Made by a program: the position numbers and the translations under genes. Positions 1 to 12,861 of a stretch of DNA of 64,000 nt are shown piece by piece; positions within the stretch are counted from its first letter, which is position 1, and each line of letters begins with the position of its first letter. Source of the stretch: Bursaphelenchus xylophilus (lineage: Eukaryota > Nematoda > Chromadorea > Rhabditida > Aphelenchoididae); assembly GCA_904066235.2 (NCBI GenBank), contig CAJFCV020000004.1:5952001-6016000 (forward strand). The letters are read 5' to 3'. The notes under the pieces were generated by a model. It saw only the letters and a program-made list of their open reading frames with translations. It ran no database searches and had not been told where the DNA came from.

Positions 1-778
1 TTTTTTAAAGGTTTTGCCAATCCTCTAAAAAATTTTTTTGGGTGAAAGAGATTTTAAACATGCTTTACGAGAGTCAATTTAGCTGTACACAAAAAACAAA
101 ATGTTACAGTAGAGACGTGAAAAACTACCTACCATAAATAGGCCGTTAGTCGTATATTAAAATGGGGAGGTCAGATTTTAAATTTTGGGCTACTGTAGAT
201 ATACTGTAACATTTTTAGATTTTTCGTTTCTCAGCAGTCCATCGGGCAACTAATCAAGGAGATCCAAAAATAAAAAAAGATACCATTTTAAAATGGGTTG
301 ACATTGATTTTGAAAAATCAGTACCAAAAAAGCTCGAAAATTTGGGAAAATCCATTGCAGATTTTGTTTTCAATGACGCTGATTTCGAAAATCGTATCCA
401 TTTTTTCTGAATTTTACAATTTTGCTTAAGCAGTAGGGTCTAATGTTTGGTTGTAAAGACGAAAAAAGCGTTAGAAGTTTTCTCGCAAGATCATAAAAGT
501 TTGACCAAGTTTTTACCAATTAATTCCGTCCTTCGTGGTTTTCGATGGTGCCGATTTCAAAAATCATGTTAATGTTTTCTGATTTTTATTTTTTTTTCAT
601 TTTAAGACTGTTGACGTATGTTGAAGTGCATTGTCAATTCGGCAAAAGGATTACAGATTTTCTAAGGAAGACCTTTAGCGAAAATCTCAGAACATGGCTA
701 AGAAACGTAAAACTCACATTTGTCCGCCAAGGCGGATAACATCATAAAGCCGCCTATTTCTTGGTCTTATTTCACCAG
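1..778. other. Non-coding, with a degenerate internal repeat
   Basis: No gene is supported here. Two loosely similar segments, at about 375-420 and 541-585, share a GATTTC-AAAATC-TTTTCTGA pattern and look like decayed copies of a dispersed repeat. Short open frames in them (for example + 300-408) end quickly and match nothing I recognise. Earlier exons of the gene ending at 1156 may lie here, but no start could be assigned. Confidence 0.4.
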
Positions 779-1156
779 AAATAAGAATTTTTTGAATATC
801 TTGATTGAGCGCAACGAAATCGACAAAAACTTTCAGGGAAATTTCTCTGAACACCCTGTACAAATTGACTAAATCGTTTCTTACAGCTGGCATTAGATTC
901 AATAAAGTCGCCATCAAAGATTTCCAAAGCCAAAAGGCGTCTTCGAAAGGCCTTCGCCAGAAGTACGCCGAGTAAATCGGCAGAACCGGAGATGAGCGAC
1001 TGGAAGGATGTTTCCGGGGAAGAAGTCACCGACCCAGAAGAAGGTCGGTCATCGCCCGAAAGTCTTGATTGGGATCCCATCGACGGAATGCATGCAGAAA
1101 GACAACGACCTGTCAAGGACCTTAAGAAAATGTTTGACAAGTCCAAGAAAAAATAA
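779..1156 (+). CDS. 3' end of an unknown lysine-rich protein
   Basis: Two exons are seen, 779-857 and 887-1156, joined in phase 0. The last encodes a 89-residue tail that is basic at its start (KAKRRLRKAFARS) and acidic in the middle (DVSGEEVTDPEEG). It ends in DLKKMFDKSKKK before a TAA, with AATAAA at 1162. The joining intron would be only 29 nt (858-886), at the lower limit for any nematode. The upstream start was not found, so the gene is incomplete here. The charged tail suggests a nuclear or RNA-associated protein, but that is a guess and the family is not recognised. An alternative is that the last exon alone is real. Confidence 0.4.
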
Positions 1157-1210
1157 AAAAAAATAAAGCGTTTATAAATTAAAGGATTTTCTCAGTCAGC
1201 CGTCAGTTAT

Positions 1211-1480
1211 GATTGAGCCCGAAGAGGCCCCCTGCCCTAGGACACCCCTCGGCCGAAGAAGCCCCCTAAAAAAACCTGGATTAGCTAGCCAATATATCAG
1301 ATTCGCAGAAGCGTTGAAAATAGCTAGCCAAAGAGTTGATTGGTGTCAAAGAGTAGCTGTGACAACCGAAGCCCCCGGCTAGCCAAATCAGGTTTTGGCA
1401 AGCCAAACAATTTTGCAATATTGGCTATAAATATTGGTCCGATTCCCGATCTGTCCCAAATGAAAGGCTGCGATGTCATT
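1211..1480 (+). repeat. Dispersed repeat, copy A (GGCTAGCCAA family)
   Basis: This segment has an inverted, longer relative at 16613-17190. Block 1211-1277 matches the reverse complement of 17124-17190, and block 1377-1473 matches the reverse complement of 16613-16740, in the same order. Both carry GCTAGCC motifs. The mismatches indicate old copies. No transposase frame is present, so it is a non-autonomous interspersed repeat. Confidence 0.6.
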
Positions 1481-1725
1481 AAAAAAGTGAGGGTCAAATT
1501 ATAGGGCACACTTCCATTTGAGCCTGCTTCAGCAACGCGCGAAGTGTCTTTTAATTTTAAAATCATGGTTAAACGATAAAATCAGAATGCATAAAAACCC
1601 GCGCGATCCAATAAACCAATAAAGGTTTCATTTTATATTTTAAAGATTTCAACAATTCTTAAAATTAGGAAGGTAAAATAAATAATTAGCCCTAGAAATC
1701 ACCGAGATTTTCACACGCGAGATCA

Positions 1726-4152
1726 TCAGACGGTCAGCCAGCAATTGGGGACTCTTACCCAATCGATACTTGTAACAGTTTTATCACAATCCCATATATT
1801 ATGACAAGCATGGTCACGATTCCTGTTCATGCTCTGACGACATTTCTCAATATGTTCATTGATAGTAAACCCGTAATTTGTCCATTCCGATATACCTAAA
1901 TAATCAGATTACGTCATTCGGCGTTAATTTTATTAAAACAGTATAACTAAGCAAATATATTTAATAAACCCACCGAACGTGTAATTGGAAATACGTTCTT
2001 GGAAATTCTTCTCCATTCGTTCGGCTGTATCCATCAGGATCGACGAATTGTAAGCATTCGTCCAAGGATACATGTCTTTTAATCTTCTGATATGTAAAAC
2101 AACTCCACCTTCGGGGGCAATATTGACGTGCTTGTAAAAGGTATCGGTGCCCGGAATCCTCTCAGTTTGTAACTGACGATGAATGTGGACATGGAACACC
2201 TGAAGAAAAGGCTTGCTAATTCCGAGACGCCTTACCCTTTCTGGTCTGTAGATCATTTTTGCGTAAAGCGGCCTTTTGAAAACACGATCTTCGAGGATAA
2301 TCTCATCGAGATTAGTGAACGACAATTCCGATGGATTCTGAGCGACAGCCCACGTGCTGTTCTAAAAATATATCTAAAAGCCAGGATAACCCTACCATTA
2401 CTTGTACTCTCTGACTTCTGAAAGACACCGACGCCATCATCGGTTCTTGTTTGTCCATAATATCCATGAACTTGATTATCGAGCGGTCCTTTCCGACGTA
2501 TATAATCTCATCCAGGTCAGTTTGAGCCAAATACTTGACATTTCCTCTAAAAATAAGCTGTGTAAATTACAATAACGTGTTTATATATTTTAATGTATAA
2601 AAACGTTAACCCCAGTAAGTTTAAAAACCTACTGGAGAAGTAGCCCAAGTGCAACGCTCAAATTTGGATGAAACTTGGCACAAATTTAGAATAATTTTTT
2701 CAAAGAAATATGCGAGAATCCTAGCTTGGGCTTTGCAGAAACAACGAAAGTCGGCAAAAATTCGACATTTTTTGCCAAATTACGGCACGGAAAGTTTCAT
2801 ACCTATTTCTGCCCTAGAGGGTAATGTTTCCACAAAAAGTAATTTTTCTCCGCACGAAACTGGCAAAGTTATGGTCAAAAAACGTTTTCCTCTCTGACCA
2901 CTCTCTGTGTTTCGCATACTCTCTCGGCGGCAAAAATCGTTCAATATATCGGCGGCACTTGCAAATCGCGAGCTAAAATTTTCAGAAATTTATATTTAAC
3001 CTATGCCTGAAGTGAGTGCAAAATCTAAAGAAAATCTGAGCGTCGCAATTGGGGTACTTTCCTTGTCAATAAAAAATCATACCTGGCCCGATGAACGCAA
3101 TCGAAGATGGCCATAAAAACTTCCAGTCTGAACCAATATCTGTTGGGATTTCTCGAATCAGATGAGTCTTCTTCGATCAGTGGCAGGGACGACCAGTCGA
3201 TGAAATCCACTTGAATTCCTTTTTGGGACGCATAAAACTGAAGGAGTTCTCCCACTTCCTTGGTATAACTCTCCCGGTATACATAAAATTTTGTCGCATT
3301 TTCAGAAAGCCAAAACTCGAAAAATTGGACCAGAGCTGAGAAATCCGTGTGGAGATAGATAGGCTGGACACAAACACCCAGCTTGTGCTTCGGAAGATCA
3401 ACATTTCTGGCATTCCTGAGCAAATGAGAAAAAAATACAGCAAACTTACTGAACATTAATAAACAATGGGTCTTCCATGTTCAAATCAGAGAAAATTACC
3501 AAATAAGACTGATAATCTTGTTTGGTAAGGTCGTTAATGATCCCGACGTAACCATTTAGCCGACAAGGAGGAGAAAAGGGATCGGGACAGTGCTCATTAT
3601 GGCATTCCAAGCGGATTCGACCTTTCTTCTTCCCATATTCATATGTCAAATTGTGGCTAAAACATAAATTGAACAAGAAAACGTGAACTTACAAATTATT
3701 CATAGATCGAACAAACACAATTCTTATGGTGGAATCATCGACTCGGTAGGCGGAACGAACAAAATTGACATCATCAAAGGCAGCTCGACCGTAACGGGTA
3801 GACCCTGCGACAAATAAAAAAACATAAATCTGTATGTAAAATATATCATCGCTGACGTATTTTTTACGCTAAAGTATTTTTGTTTCGCGTTGCAAGCGTG
3901 ATTTTATTTGTTTGCGCATCAAATAATCTCGTTTATCTCTGGAATCATAAATTTTAGAAGCGCTTTTATGTCGCGGTATCATAAATAATATAAATCAAGG
4001 TAGAACTTACGGGTTCGTAGGAGATATGCACCCAACAGGCATAAAACGACTAGCAGAAACAGCAAGTAGTGGCGAAAAAGGTAGACAAACTTTCGGCGCC
4101 GTACCTTGCTGTTGATGATCTGCTTAATTCCTTCGACAAAACGGCGCATCAT
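1726..4152 (-). CDS. Glycosyltransferase family 92 (DUF23) protein
   Basis: Seven exons (4152-4011, 3804-3693, 3656-3450, 3415-3083, 2546-2402, 2361-1974, 1895-1726) give 498 residues. A basic N-terminus is followed by one hydrophobic segment (about 26-43), the type II Golgi layout. The catalytic region begins near the C.QP-YLHTDF block and continues through QFFEFWLSENATKFYVYRES, YLAQTDLDEII and LSFTNLDEII; the LDE motifs are candidate metal or donor-sugar sites. GT92 enzymes add galactose to fucose on N-glycan cores in C. elegans; the exact acceptor here is unknown. The C-terminus is cysteine-rich. The start is set by a double ATG before the membrane anchor. It lies 542 bp downstream of dystroglycan on the same strand. 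The alternative end at 1933 (read-through of the last donor) is less likely because exon 7 restores family-like sequence. Confidence 0.85.
2547..3082 (-). other. Long GT92 intron with repeat-like sequence
   Basis: This 536-nt intron is much longer than the others in the gene. It contains low-complexity, repeat-like sequence (about 2640-2990) with runs such as TTTGGATGAAACTTGGCA and several GGCGGCA motifs. No coding capacity was recognised. It is probably an old interspersed repeat insertion. Confidence 0.4.
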
Positions 4153-4694
4153 TTATTGGAAGACCAAGAATTCGGGGTCTCCGAAGAAAGTTGAGCCCAC
4201 CTGATAACTATCAAAACAAAGGACCCCGCCCTTCCCCGACAGAATTTGTGTTGCCGGAGGCAGCTCGTCCTCCTTTCCAAACATTTTTACATCTTTTGCC
4301 TGTATTCTATCGTTTTGATCATTTATTTCAGGAAAGCTACGAAATGTTAACAATCTGTTATTTACACATGAAATGAAAGAGTACATAGTTATGATTCATA
4401 ATTATCGTTAATAAAAAGCGTCTAAAGTACAAAATATAATCGAAAATTGGGTCGTTGGCTGATCGAGAAGACCTACACCTGAGCATTTGACCCGTGACAC
4501 AGGACGTGCCAAAGTGATAGAGGGCATTATAAACGTAGGTTATTTTCAGACATCCTTACAGGTTAATGGGAGATCAAGAAAGGAGCGCTTCAAACAAAAA
4601 ATACTTCTTTGGGATAGCCAAAAACGATATACGAAGCTCTAGATGGAAGAAAAACAGGTGTGTACCGGATGTGTCAAGGATCAGACCTTCACCA
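4153..4694. other. Intergenic between dystroglycan and GT92
   Basis: The 542 bp separate the dystroglycan stop from the GT92 start on the minus strand. It must hold the dystroglycan 3' UTR and the GT92 promoter or trans-splice site. The small open frames here are not convincing. Confidence 0.5.
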
Positions 4695-7186
4695 TTATGA
4701 GGCTACGTATGGGGGAGGAAGACGTTGTCCAATGGCACTTCTAGTAGGGGTACCCACTTCCGAAGGTGGTTTGTAGATGGGATTCTCGTGAAGTGTGGTT
4801 GTGTTGGGATTGAGGGGAGGATGTTCATGACTGACTAGCATGGGGGTAGTCACAGCCGCGGTACTCCCATTGGTATCGTCGTCGGGACGAACGTCATCAG
4901 GGAACACGATGGGAGTGCCTGGAAATGAGTCAGCATATCATTAATGTGGGTGGATGCCTACCTTTTGTTGTGTATTCTTGGCTCTTTTTTGGGGTCTGTT
5001 TTCTTTTAATGCAACAGAAAACAACGAATAAAATGACCAGCAACAATGCAATGGCGACTACTATCAGGATCAAAAGGACCAGGTTGGAGATTCCGACCTC
5101 TTCGTCCAAAGGAGTGGCGATAGTGGATGCCCTGACTCGGATGATCTGGGGGGTTACAGTTTGGGGGCCACAATTTCCTTGTAGTTTTATGGTCACCTGA
5201 TAGGAAAGAAATTATTATACGCAAATTGGTTCTTACATCACGAACAGCGAAGTCAGCTCCCATATGCTTGACAAATTCTCGAATTCCGCTCTTTCCCCTT
5301 CCGGTCATCTTAACCTTCGTTGCATTAACGACTTTCTCCTCGCATGTTGTCCGACTTAATGAGCTGTTGCTCCATCTAATGACTGTGTTAGAGCCTTGTT
5401 CTTCAACTGAGTTTATCATTACTTGTTCCCGGGTTCCTCCAATTCTTTCTACAAGTTTTTCTCCAAATTTGACCAAAAGTTTGGGCTCATCCTTGAATTT
5501 CTTATACCTGGTGTCGAGCAGTAATTCGAATGCATGGTTTGGTTCGGGTTCATCCTTTACTTCGACGTTGAAGGCAGCAGCGGCCATCTAAAATGAATGA
5601 GGATACGAGTGAGTGAATGGGTGGAATTTGATCTTTCAGCTGCGCGATTGAAAGCGAGCCTTCTTGGGCACATTTCCAATCTTTTGTGACTTTTCTGGAA
5701 CACTCTCGGATAGCGACTCCTTATGTGTATGGACCTTCTCATGGACAGATGCGCGAACCGAAATGCCGGTCGTAAAAGATATATATTAGCTTCTTAGATG
5801 GGCACTTAAGTGGAATAAATCGGGCCCCACATCTGTCTTTTGGCTATTTTAATCGCCGCCTTAATGCAGGATTGCTTACCTGGTCGGCGGAATCGCGCAC
5901 TTCCAGTCGGAAGCTGAAGATTCCGGTGCTCAAGGGTACCCCTTCCAATGCAACACGGTCCTTATCATGGACTACAGTCAAGAAGTTGGTCGAGTCGTCA
6001 TCACTGACGACCTTGGATCGAAGATTCGGCAGATATCCGTCTTCGGAGTCGATGAAAGTGTTGGGCGACAGCCATTTCTGACATAATTTTCCTCTGAAAA
6101 ACAACTCATAATTAATGCTCTCGGGGATTAGGATGGCGCTCGCTGCACATGGCTTTTCCTTTCTTAGCCACATTGCGCAACGAATGTCATGGCAAATATG
6201 TCAACAGAGGACCCAAGCACTCTTTGTCCCGCGATCAGAGAGCTGGTCTCTGCTTCCAACCTTCGAACGCAAATAAAGAAAGCGGACAAACAAAATTTCT
6301 GAAGGTATCTCTTACCTCTGACACTCAAACTTGTCGATGTTATTGTATCTGGTGGGTGGATTGTCCTTGGCCATTCGGGTTGTTCGCGCAATTGGAGCAG
6401 GGGTGGCCGTTTGCAACGCCAGAAGGTCATCTTTCTTGACTCGAGCTTGGCCGAGCTGAAAGAATTTCGTAAAAACATGCAATAATGCGATTACAAGTAA
6501 CATGAAAGCACTTGTGGTGTAATAAAGGATTTCTAATGGGACCACATACTTGGACATGATCGCCTTCAGACTCAATGAGCGTAGCCTTTTCCATAATTTC
6601 AGGTTGTTCTTCAGCTGCTTGTTCGGAAGTGCCGCAATAGATGTTAGCCCAAAGAACTAGAAGGTTCTCTCGTTGAATATAATCGGTTCCTAAATTAATT
6701 AAATATTCCTGAACTTTGCGGTAACGAGTGATTTCGTCGGCTCGGTAAGCTCGGACTTGAGTTTCTTCGAGATCAAATCGTTCGGCGTAGTTTTTGATGA
6801 GCTCTCTAAACGATAATTATTTTTTAAGCGGTGATGAGATCTTACCTCAAGTCCTCGATCTTATAATTTTCGTATGGTTTGTCCTGATAGAGTTCGAGGA
6901 AAATGTAACTCTCGGTTTCTTTGCATTGATCCAGTTCAATGTAAGTGTTGACGTCAATCGACTTTCCTTGAGATGTCCTCAGGGTGACATTCTCAAGACG
7001 ATTCCATTTGGGAACACCGTATAGAGTGCTTTGTGAGGGGTCAAAGCTCATCCAACCGGGAAGGCCATCACTGGGTATCGAGTCGCTTCCTTCTAAGCGC
7101 ACGGTAAATAACTGCCCCACTGCAACGTCAATGACTTGGGCCTTACAGCCGGCAAAAAGAAGCAGAAATGGAATCCACAACCTCAT
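4695..7186 (-). CDS. Dystroglycan
   Basis: Seven exons (7186-6846, 6805-6550, 6455-6316, 6093-5880, 5587-5237, 5196-4962, 4918-4695) encode 586 residues. There is a signal peptide (residues 1-16, MRLWIPFLLLFAGCKA), an ectodomain with the alpha/beta-type Ig-like and SEA-like modules, and a TM segment (VLLILIVVAIALLLVILFVV). A basic stop-transfer CCIKRK follows, then a cytosolic tail. The tail has GTPIVFPDD, similar to the vertebrate juxtamembrane motif, and ends in PPPYVAS, the PPxY ligand for the dystrophin WW-EF region. Dystroglycan links laminin-type matrix to the cytoskeleton. The protein is shorter than vertebrate DAG1 (about 895 residues) because no mucin-like spacer is evident. The ATG follows an acceptor-like TTTTTAG, suggesting trans-splicing or a 5' UTR intron. 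Confidence 0.9.
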
Positions 7187-10100
7187 GTCGGCGGACCTAA
7201 AAATAAAGAACAATAATAGAGCGCCTTTAAAGGTGATACTTTAATAGAAGATTTGGCCATTCGCGACAATTCGGACGTAAAACCGCCAATGGAATAAAAC
7301 TGATGGATCGGAGATAAGTATAGATGAACACAATGAGAGATGAGGATCGGCAGCGTTAATTAGCGCACAAAAAGAGTGAGAAACACAAAGTCGCAAACGA
7401 GAATGCGACGTTCCCTGGCGATCTTCGCGCACAAATAAACCGGCGCCGCCCTTCGGGCCTTGAAAAAAACAGGAAGTGCTCGGGGTCGGGTGTAAATCAT
7501 AATTGGGTCTGTAACAATATATGGCTACTCCCTTTTGTGGGGTCACTTGGAGAGTCCCGTCTTTCGAATCGACCTACTCTTTCCGCCTCAACACTTGAAA
7601 TCCCATTAGAGGAGATAGTAATGAAGAGAAGAAGATTCAGAAAGTCATTTCACCCGACCTCCGGAACATTTTATTGAAGACGGCGAAACAACGGTACCCA
7701 ATAAAATTTTAACGTCTTGGGGGAAAGAGAATCAGAAAGTGTTTATCCAATCTCTTATTTAGCTAGGCCATCCCAACTAATCTCACGCACAAACACTTTG
7801 GCTCGAAACCCTCTTAATGGTGGTATGACCGACTGAAAGGTACAAATCTGGCTATAAATCCGGAAACAACCATCGGCAGCGTTAGGGGGGAATTTTTATC
7901 GTCTAATTGGCACGAGCGTCGTTATTATAAGGCATGGGAGATAAGATGGGAAGAGGTCACCAGCACAAGCCATGTTGGCGGCATATGGATATAAGAAGAA
8001 AGAGAGCCTAAAAAACTGTACGGGGACATGACTCGAACTGTAGAAAAGCCGCATGATGCATAATCTATATAGACAGATGGCTGAAAGGCGGATCTCCCTT
8101 TCCCCGAACATCAACTCGGTAATGTTAGTTCAGCATGGCCTTGTAATCGAGGGAACGAGTATTAAAATGTTTACCAAGTCCCTCCCAAACTGATGCGCGG
8201 CTTTCTCTCCTCGAATCCTCTTTTGGAATGTGTTTTGGCACCAGAGACAGACGTTCCATATAGGTTTAGGGAACCACAACAAAGGATAAGAGCGACAATG
8301 ATGATCGATGTGACCGTCAAGGAACGCTTTAACCGCGGCACGCAACAATCATGGAAAACGGGAAGGGGGGAAGGGGCAGAGAAAAACAACTGGAGAAATC
8401 GCGACAACAACGGGCGTTGGAGTGAGCGTGTGGGGGACTTAGAGGGATGGGAATGCGAAAAGAGGCGGCGCAATTGCATCTATTGCGACACCTACATGCA
8501 TTGTCCATACGATGACCCGACTGGCCAGAAGTTGGAGAAAAGGGATCCTATTTGCATAACTTGTTTTCACATAAGTTTTTATGCGATTAAGACCACGGGG
8601 ATACACTATAGATGACATGGTTATAAAATTAATGAGTAATTAATAAAAGAAACACGAACTCGCATATCCCGTCGAGATGAGTGATGTCGATTTTATGTAT
8701 GCTAGAGAGAATCATCAATTTGTGACTCATATATCACTAGCCGGCTGATTAAATCTTCTTCTTAATATGCGCATGGTTTCATCGAGAGGCCCATTGTAAA
8801 CACATTAATCGCCAAAATAAGTTGAACGGACGGAGAACAAAACGACGTAATGGAAGGAAGGCAACACGGAAAATTCAGTGTAAAATGGAACCCGAAGTTT
8901 TTTAAGTAACTGCCAGAATAAATTGAATGTAAATGTAGGGAAAACAAAAATAAAGGAGGCAAAAGAAACTTCACCATGCCTTAATTGTGCTGACATCCTC
9001 AAAAGGACAGAGCCCCACGAGCGAGTAAAAGTTGCATTGTATAGAATGGTAAAGCTGTTCATACAAAAAGACCTGTCTCTTGGTTACTAGCCTTAAAGAG
9101 TAAAGAAACGTGACACCCCAGGAGTCATTGTCAAGTTCGCCCGCCACAGAACAGTCCATACAAAACGATGTTGAGAGATCGACCTCCGCCAGCACTAATT
9201 GTGTCCCCTAAAACCGGGTTCTATTGAAAAGTGAACCCTAAAGATCCAACCCCGACCGAAGCCGGACTCTGAGTTTTTGGGTGGGATGGCATGTTGACTG
9301 TAAGTTCCGCTTCGGCCACGGAATTGAGCGATCGGGGACACTCGTGATGTCTCTACGCGATTCCGGTTGCCCCCGTTCTGGCCGTCGCCGGGTCCTAGAC
9401 AGTCCTGTACCGTCCCCTCCCTTTCCTCCAGATTGCGCTCGCCATCCGAATGTGGTGTTTTACAAAAAAAAAACCAAGAATAAGATGGTTATCCTGACCG
9501 CCGCCATTTCGCTCTTAACCACAACATTTCCAGGCGGTGTCGTTGGGCCTATTGCTTTTCAAATCTACCGAATTCCTCTCATAAAAACTATAATCGTGAT
9601 ATTAAAAGCAGGCGAGGCCTGTCGGAACGTGTTGACCCCAAAGAGGGCCCGAGGAGTATCACGCAGATCCAAAGCAAACATTCCACTCGTTCAGTGTCCT
9701 AAAGGACCTTTGATTGTCCACAATTAGGGCACAATTAACTGGGACTTTCGTTTGAAGCCGCTGGGGAGTTTCTGGAAAGAAAAGAGACCGCACCCTAGGC
9801 AACCTGGCCATAGCCAATGGTCAAGTTCGCCCAGATTAGATAAAAAATGAACATTGTCAGTCGGAAGTGGATGGAAAACGCCATTTCTGGCAGCGAAATC
9901 CGTGAAAACGGAGGGCAATTACAACGGTCGGAGTGGACGGGAAAGTGACCGAGAAGTCGGTCATTCTTGTTTCTCCTTATGCGTCACCTTGATCCATGCT
10001 TCAAAAAGGCAGCACAACCATAAATCAGGAAAAAAGTAAACATTTGATAAATCTTCGCGGCCCGACCGCACACTCAAGAAACTGGCTCGTGCAGCTGCGT

Positions 10101-12861
10101 TCCGAAAGGCCATAATTCATAAAATGACTGGAAAGTGTGGTAGTACGGCCATGGAAAGAAAGAGAGAGGTAACGTGAGCCAAAGCAACGATTCGTCGTTC
10201 ACTTCAAAACTTCTGACACTTTTCGGTTTAAACGCAATGACCTTGTTTGACATGCAGCCTGACTACGGAGGAAGCCGTAATCGACCCGGAAAGTGTCGAG
10301 AGCCCTCAGCTATAATAGCTTCAGCTTCCGGTAATGCCTGCCGACACTCCCGATGACTCAAGACGAGAAAGTCGCGCGATTCAAATGCCACACCTAATTT
10401 GTCAGAAACCCCTCAAACAATCGCCCAAAAATGAAACTCACTCAAAAGGGAGGACCGACCCGGGATTAGAGCCCTCCTCTTTTTGCGCTTCTGACAGCCG
10501 GCTACTGCAAGAATACCTACTGTCCTGCCCTAAGTGCTCGCATCGAATGGCGATGACACTTTTTTAAATGGAAATTAAAATTAAAATGCAAATCCAATGT
10601 CGAGAGGCTGTGGCCACCATTCGGTCGAGTGGATCGCGCGATCCACAGGGGATTCCCGGCAATTTCACGCCTCATCTTGGGAGCCGCCCCACTCCAACAA
10701 ATTCGCTCCAAACGCGGCGAAAGTGACTGCACTTGACGGAACACGTCCTAATGACTCGATCGTCTAATCTCTTCATCCAATTTGTGCGGGGAGAAGAGGA
10801 ATTTGTTTCGCCTTTCTTCCGTTTCCGCCTCAACTTCATAAACGAAATACGGTCATCGGCATAAAAAGTGTTGGGCCAAGAGAATGGACATCGCTCTGCC
10901 CCCTTTCCCGAACTGCCAGTTTTTTTCACCTGGCTAAATATTTTGAATAAAAAATGCTGGAAACCCGACCTTTCGGGGGCAATGAGGACAACACGGCGAT
11001 GAGAGGCCATGGCACCGGATTACTCACGTCCGAATGGACATCGCCCTGATCTCCTCCTCCTCCCGCCTCTCATAACCAATTTAGGGAGACCTGTTGGGTT
11101 CGAGAGGCCGGACAAATGCGCGCAAGCGATGATCCGCCATGTCGGTTGGGTTGTCCACAAGAAAGAAACCGCCGTTCAGACACGACCTTGCTCGAGTGGG
11201 CAAATTAGTTGTGGGCCTGATGCTCGGGAGAGAGCGTCAACAGCAGAGAAGGGCGACTGCTAAGAGAAGGCGTGAATTGCGCCTCCTCGACCTCCGGAAC
11301 CGGAGATGGCAATAAACGGCCTCAAATTCAACTTTCGAACAGTTCCGCGCACGGCTTCCGAATTCAGCGCCCGTCAGCCCCTGAGGGCTTAACGAATAAA
11401 ACGGCGACTGGCCCACTTCAATCAAGGCTGATGCCCCCTCCCTCCAATTCATTCATTTATCATGCTTTCGGATGCGCTTTCATTTGCGTAAATGGCGGAA
11501 TATTTGCATTCGAATCAAAATGGGATTGTTTTTGGCCCCGACCCTGCAGGAATTCGGGTCACCCTCCACTTCCAAAATACTTTTGAAATAAAACGACAGA
11601 GCGAATACAAAACCGCTTCTGCCTCCGCCATCAACACCCCGCAATTAAACTGAATAACCACCGTTCACGTCAACTTGATGATCTTAAATGGGCCGAATTT
11701 GTGTTTTAAGTATCAGGTTGTGCAGGAATCGGAGCCCATTTAGGGTTTTATGGGATTCCGGAACTCTTACGGTGCTTATGCGCAGGCATCGTAAAGTCAG
11801 CGTTTACAACTAAATCTATTTTCAAAACAGTTAACAATCGATGCTACTCAATTTAGGTTGCCAATTTCATAAAAAAAATCAAAAGACATCAAATGGGTCA
11901 GAGAAAGACAAACAAGGGCTCTTTTGGCCCACGCATTGGATATTTTTTGTGAGAAGAAAATTGCGTGGAATTTGAGGGAACAGATATAAAAAAGAATCGA
12001 ATCCATCTTTTGCAGCCCAATTATTTCCGACAACAGCCCCTTATTGCAAGGGATATCGCCGAATTACCGTACCGGTCGAGCAATGTCATCTCTTTGTCAT
12101 CGACCTGATGAATAGCGGAGCGGCAACAAAAGAGTCTGCTTTAATGAACGCCCATCCCCGAGGATTCCCGACTCCATTCTTGATTTAGAGGCGTCAAGGC
12201 CGCTGACATGACGGCACTTTTATTTCATATACACCGGTCTCGGGGGAACACACCGAAGGGCCAAAAAAGCGTGAATTCAGAGGCCGGAAAAGGCGAGTTT
12301 CCGGTCAGAAATGGGCTCGGAAAAAGAGCCTGGACTACTTGCAAAGACCTGGAAACAGTTCAGAGAAATGATGATCTCTTTTTTATGCTTCTCTAAGCTC
12401 CCTTTCTATTATGATCCCCATGGAAAAACAGAAAAAAAACTCGCTTCGGAGCCCTGTACCGAAAGTGTCAATCAAACTTTGATCTCGTTTATCCACCTTA
12501 AATCCACTGGTAGGATATAAAAACTCCAAAAATTTTCGAAATGCACTCTAATGTTTAAAGGCCCGTTTTCAAATCAGCTGGAAATTTTTAAATATTTAAA
12601 TTAATAAATATTTTTTTTACCATGAGAAAACAAAAAACAAAGTGCCAGGATCAACGATATATTAACAAGGGTTTGACCCGCAAAAAACAAAACGTTGATA
12701 CGTTTAAGGACGGCCTCCAGGTTTAAGTCCGAAAAATGCCCTGAGGGCCGAATGAAATGGACACCAGCCCCAATCTCGGCAGCTGTTCACCTTCTTATGC
12801 CATTTTATTGTTAAAGTTTTATATCGTCCTGATCCATTGTTCATATGTAATTTGCGTATGA
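7187..12861. other. Gene-free 5.7 kb upstream of dystroglycan
   Basis: No exon chain with family similarity was found on either strand. Long single frames exist (+ 8193-8615, + 9281-9727, - 8171-8479) but lack recognisable domains and plausible splice context. AP-2-like near-palindromes occur at 11377-11388 and 12738-12748 (exact GCCCTGAGGGC). The size of this stretch, next to the 5' end of a developmental adhesion gene, suggests cis-regulatory DNA. That is inference. Confidence 0.45.

Noticed and set aside
1933..1974. Alternative end of the GT92 gene by read-through of the last donor
   Set aside because: The next exon (1895-1726) joins in phase and gives a cysteine-containing C-terminus like other GT92 proteins.
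8171..8479. Minus-strand frame resembling a neuropeptide precursor (hydrophobic stretch, KR site, short C-terminal peptide)
   Set aside because: There is no ATG before the hydrophobic stretch and no known peptide motif, so it cannot be supported.
8193..8615. 140-codon plus-strand frame upstream of dystroglycan
   Set aside because: No domain, no upstream acceptor or leader, unusual composition; the opposite strand is also partly open. It is most likely a chance frame in GC-rich DNA.
9281..9727. 148-codon plus-strand frame
   Set aside because: No recognisable family or splice context, and low-complexity arginine/proline content.
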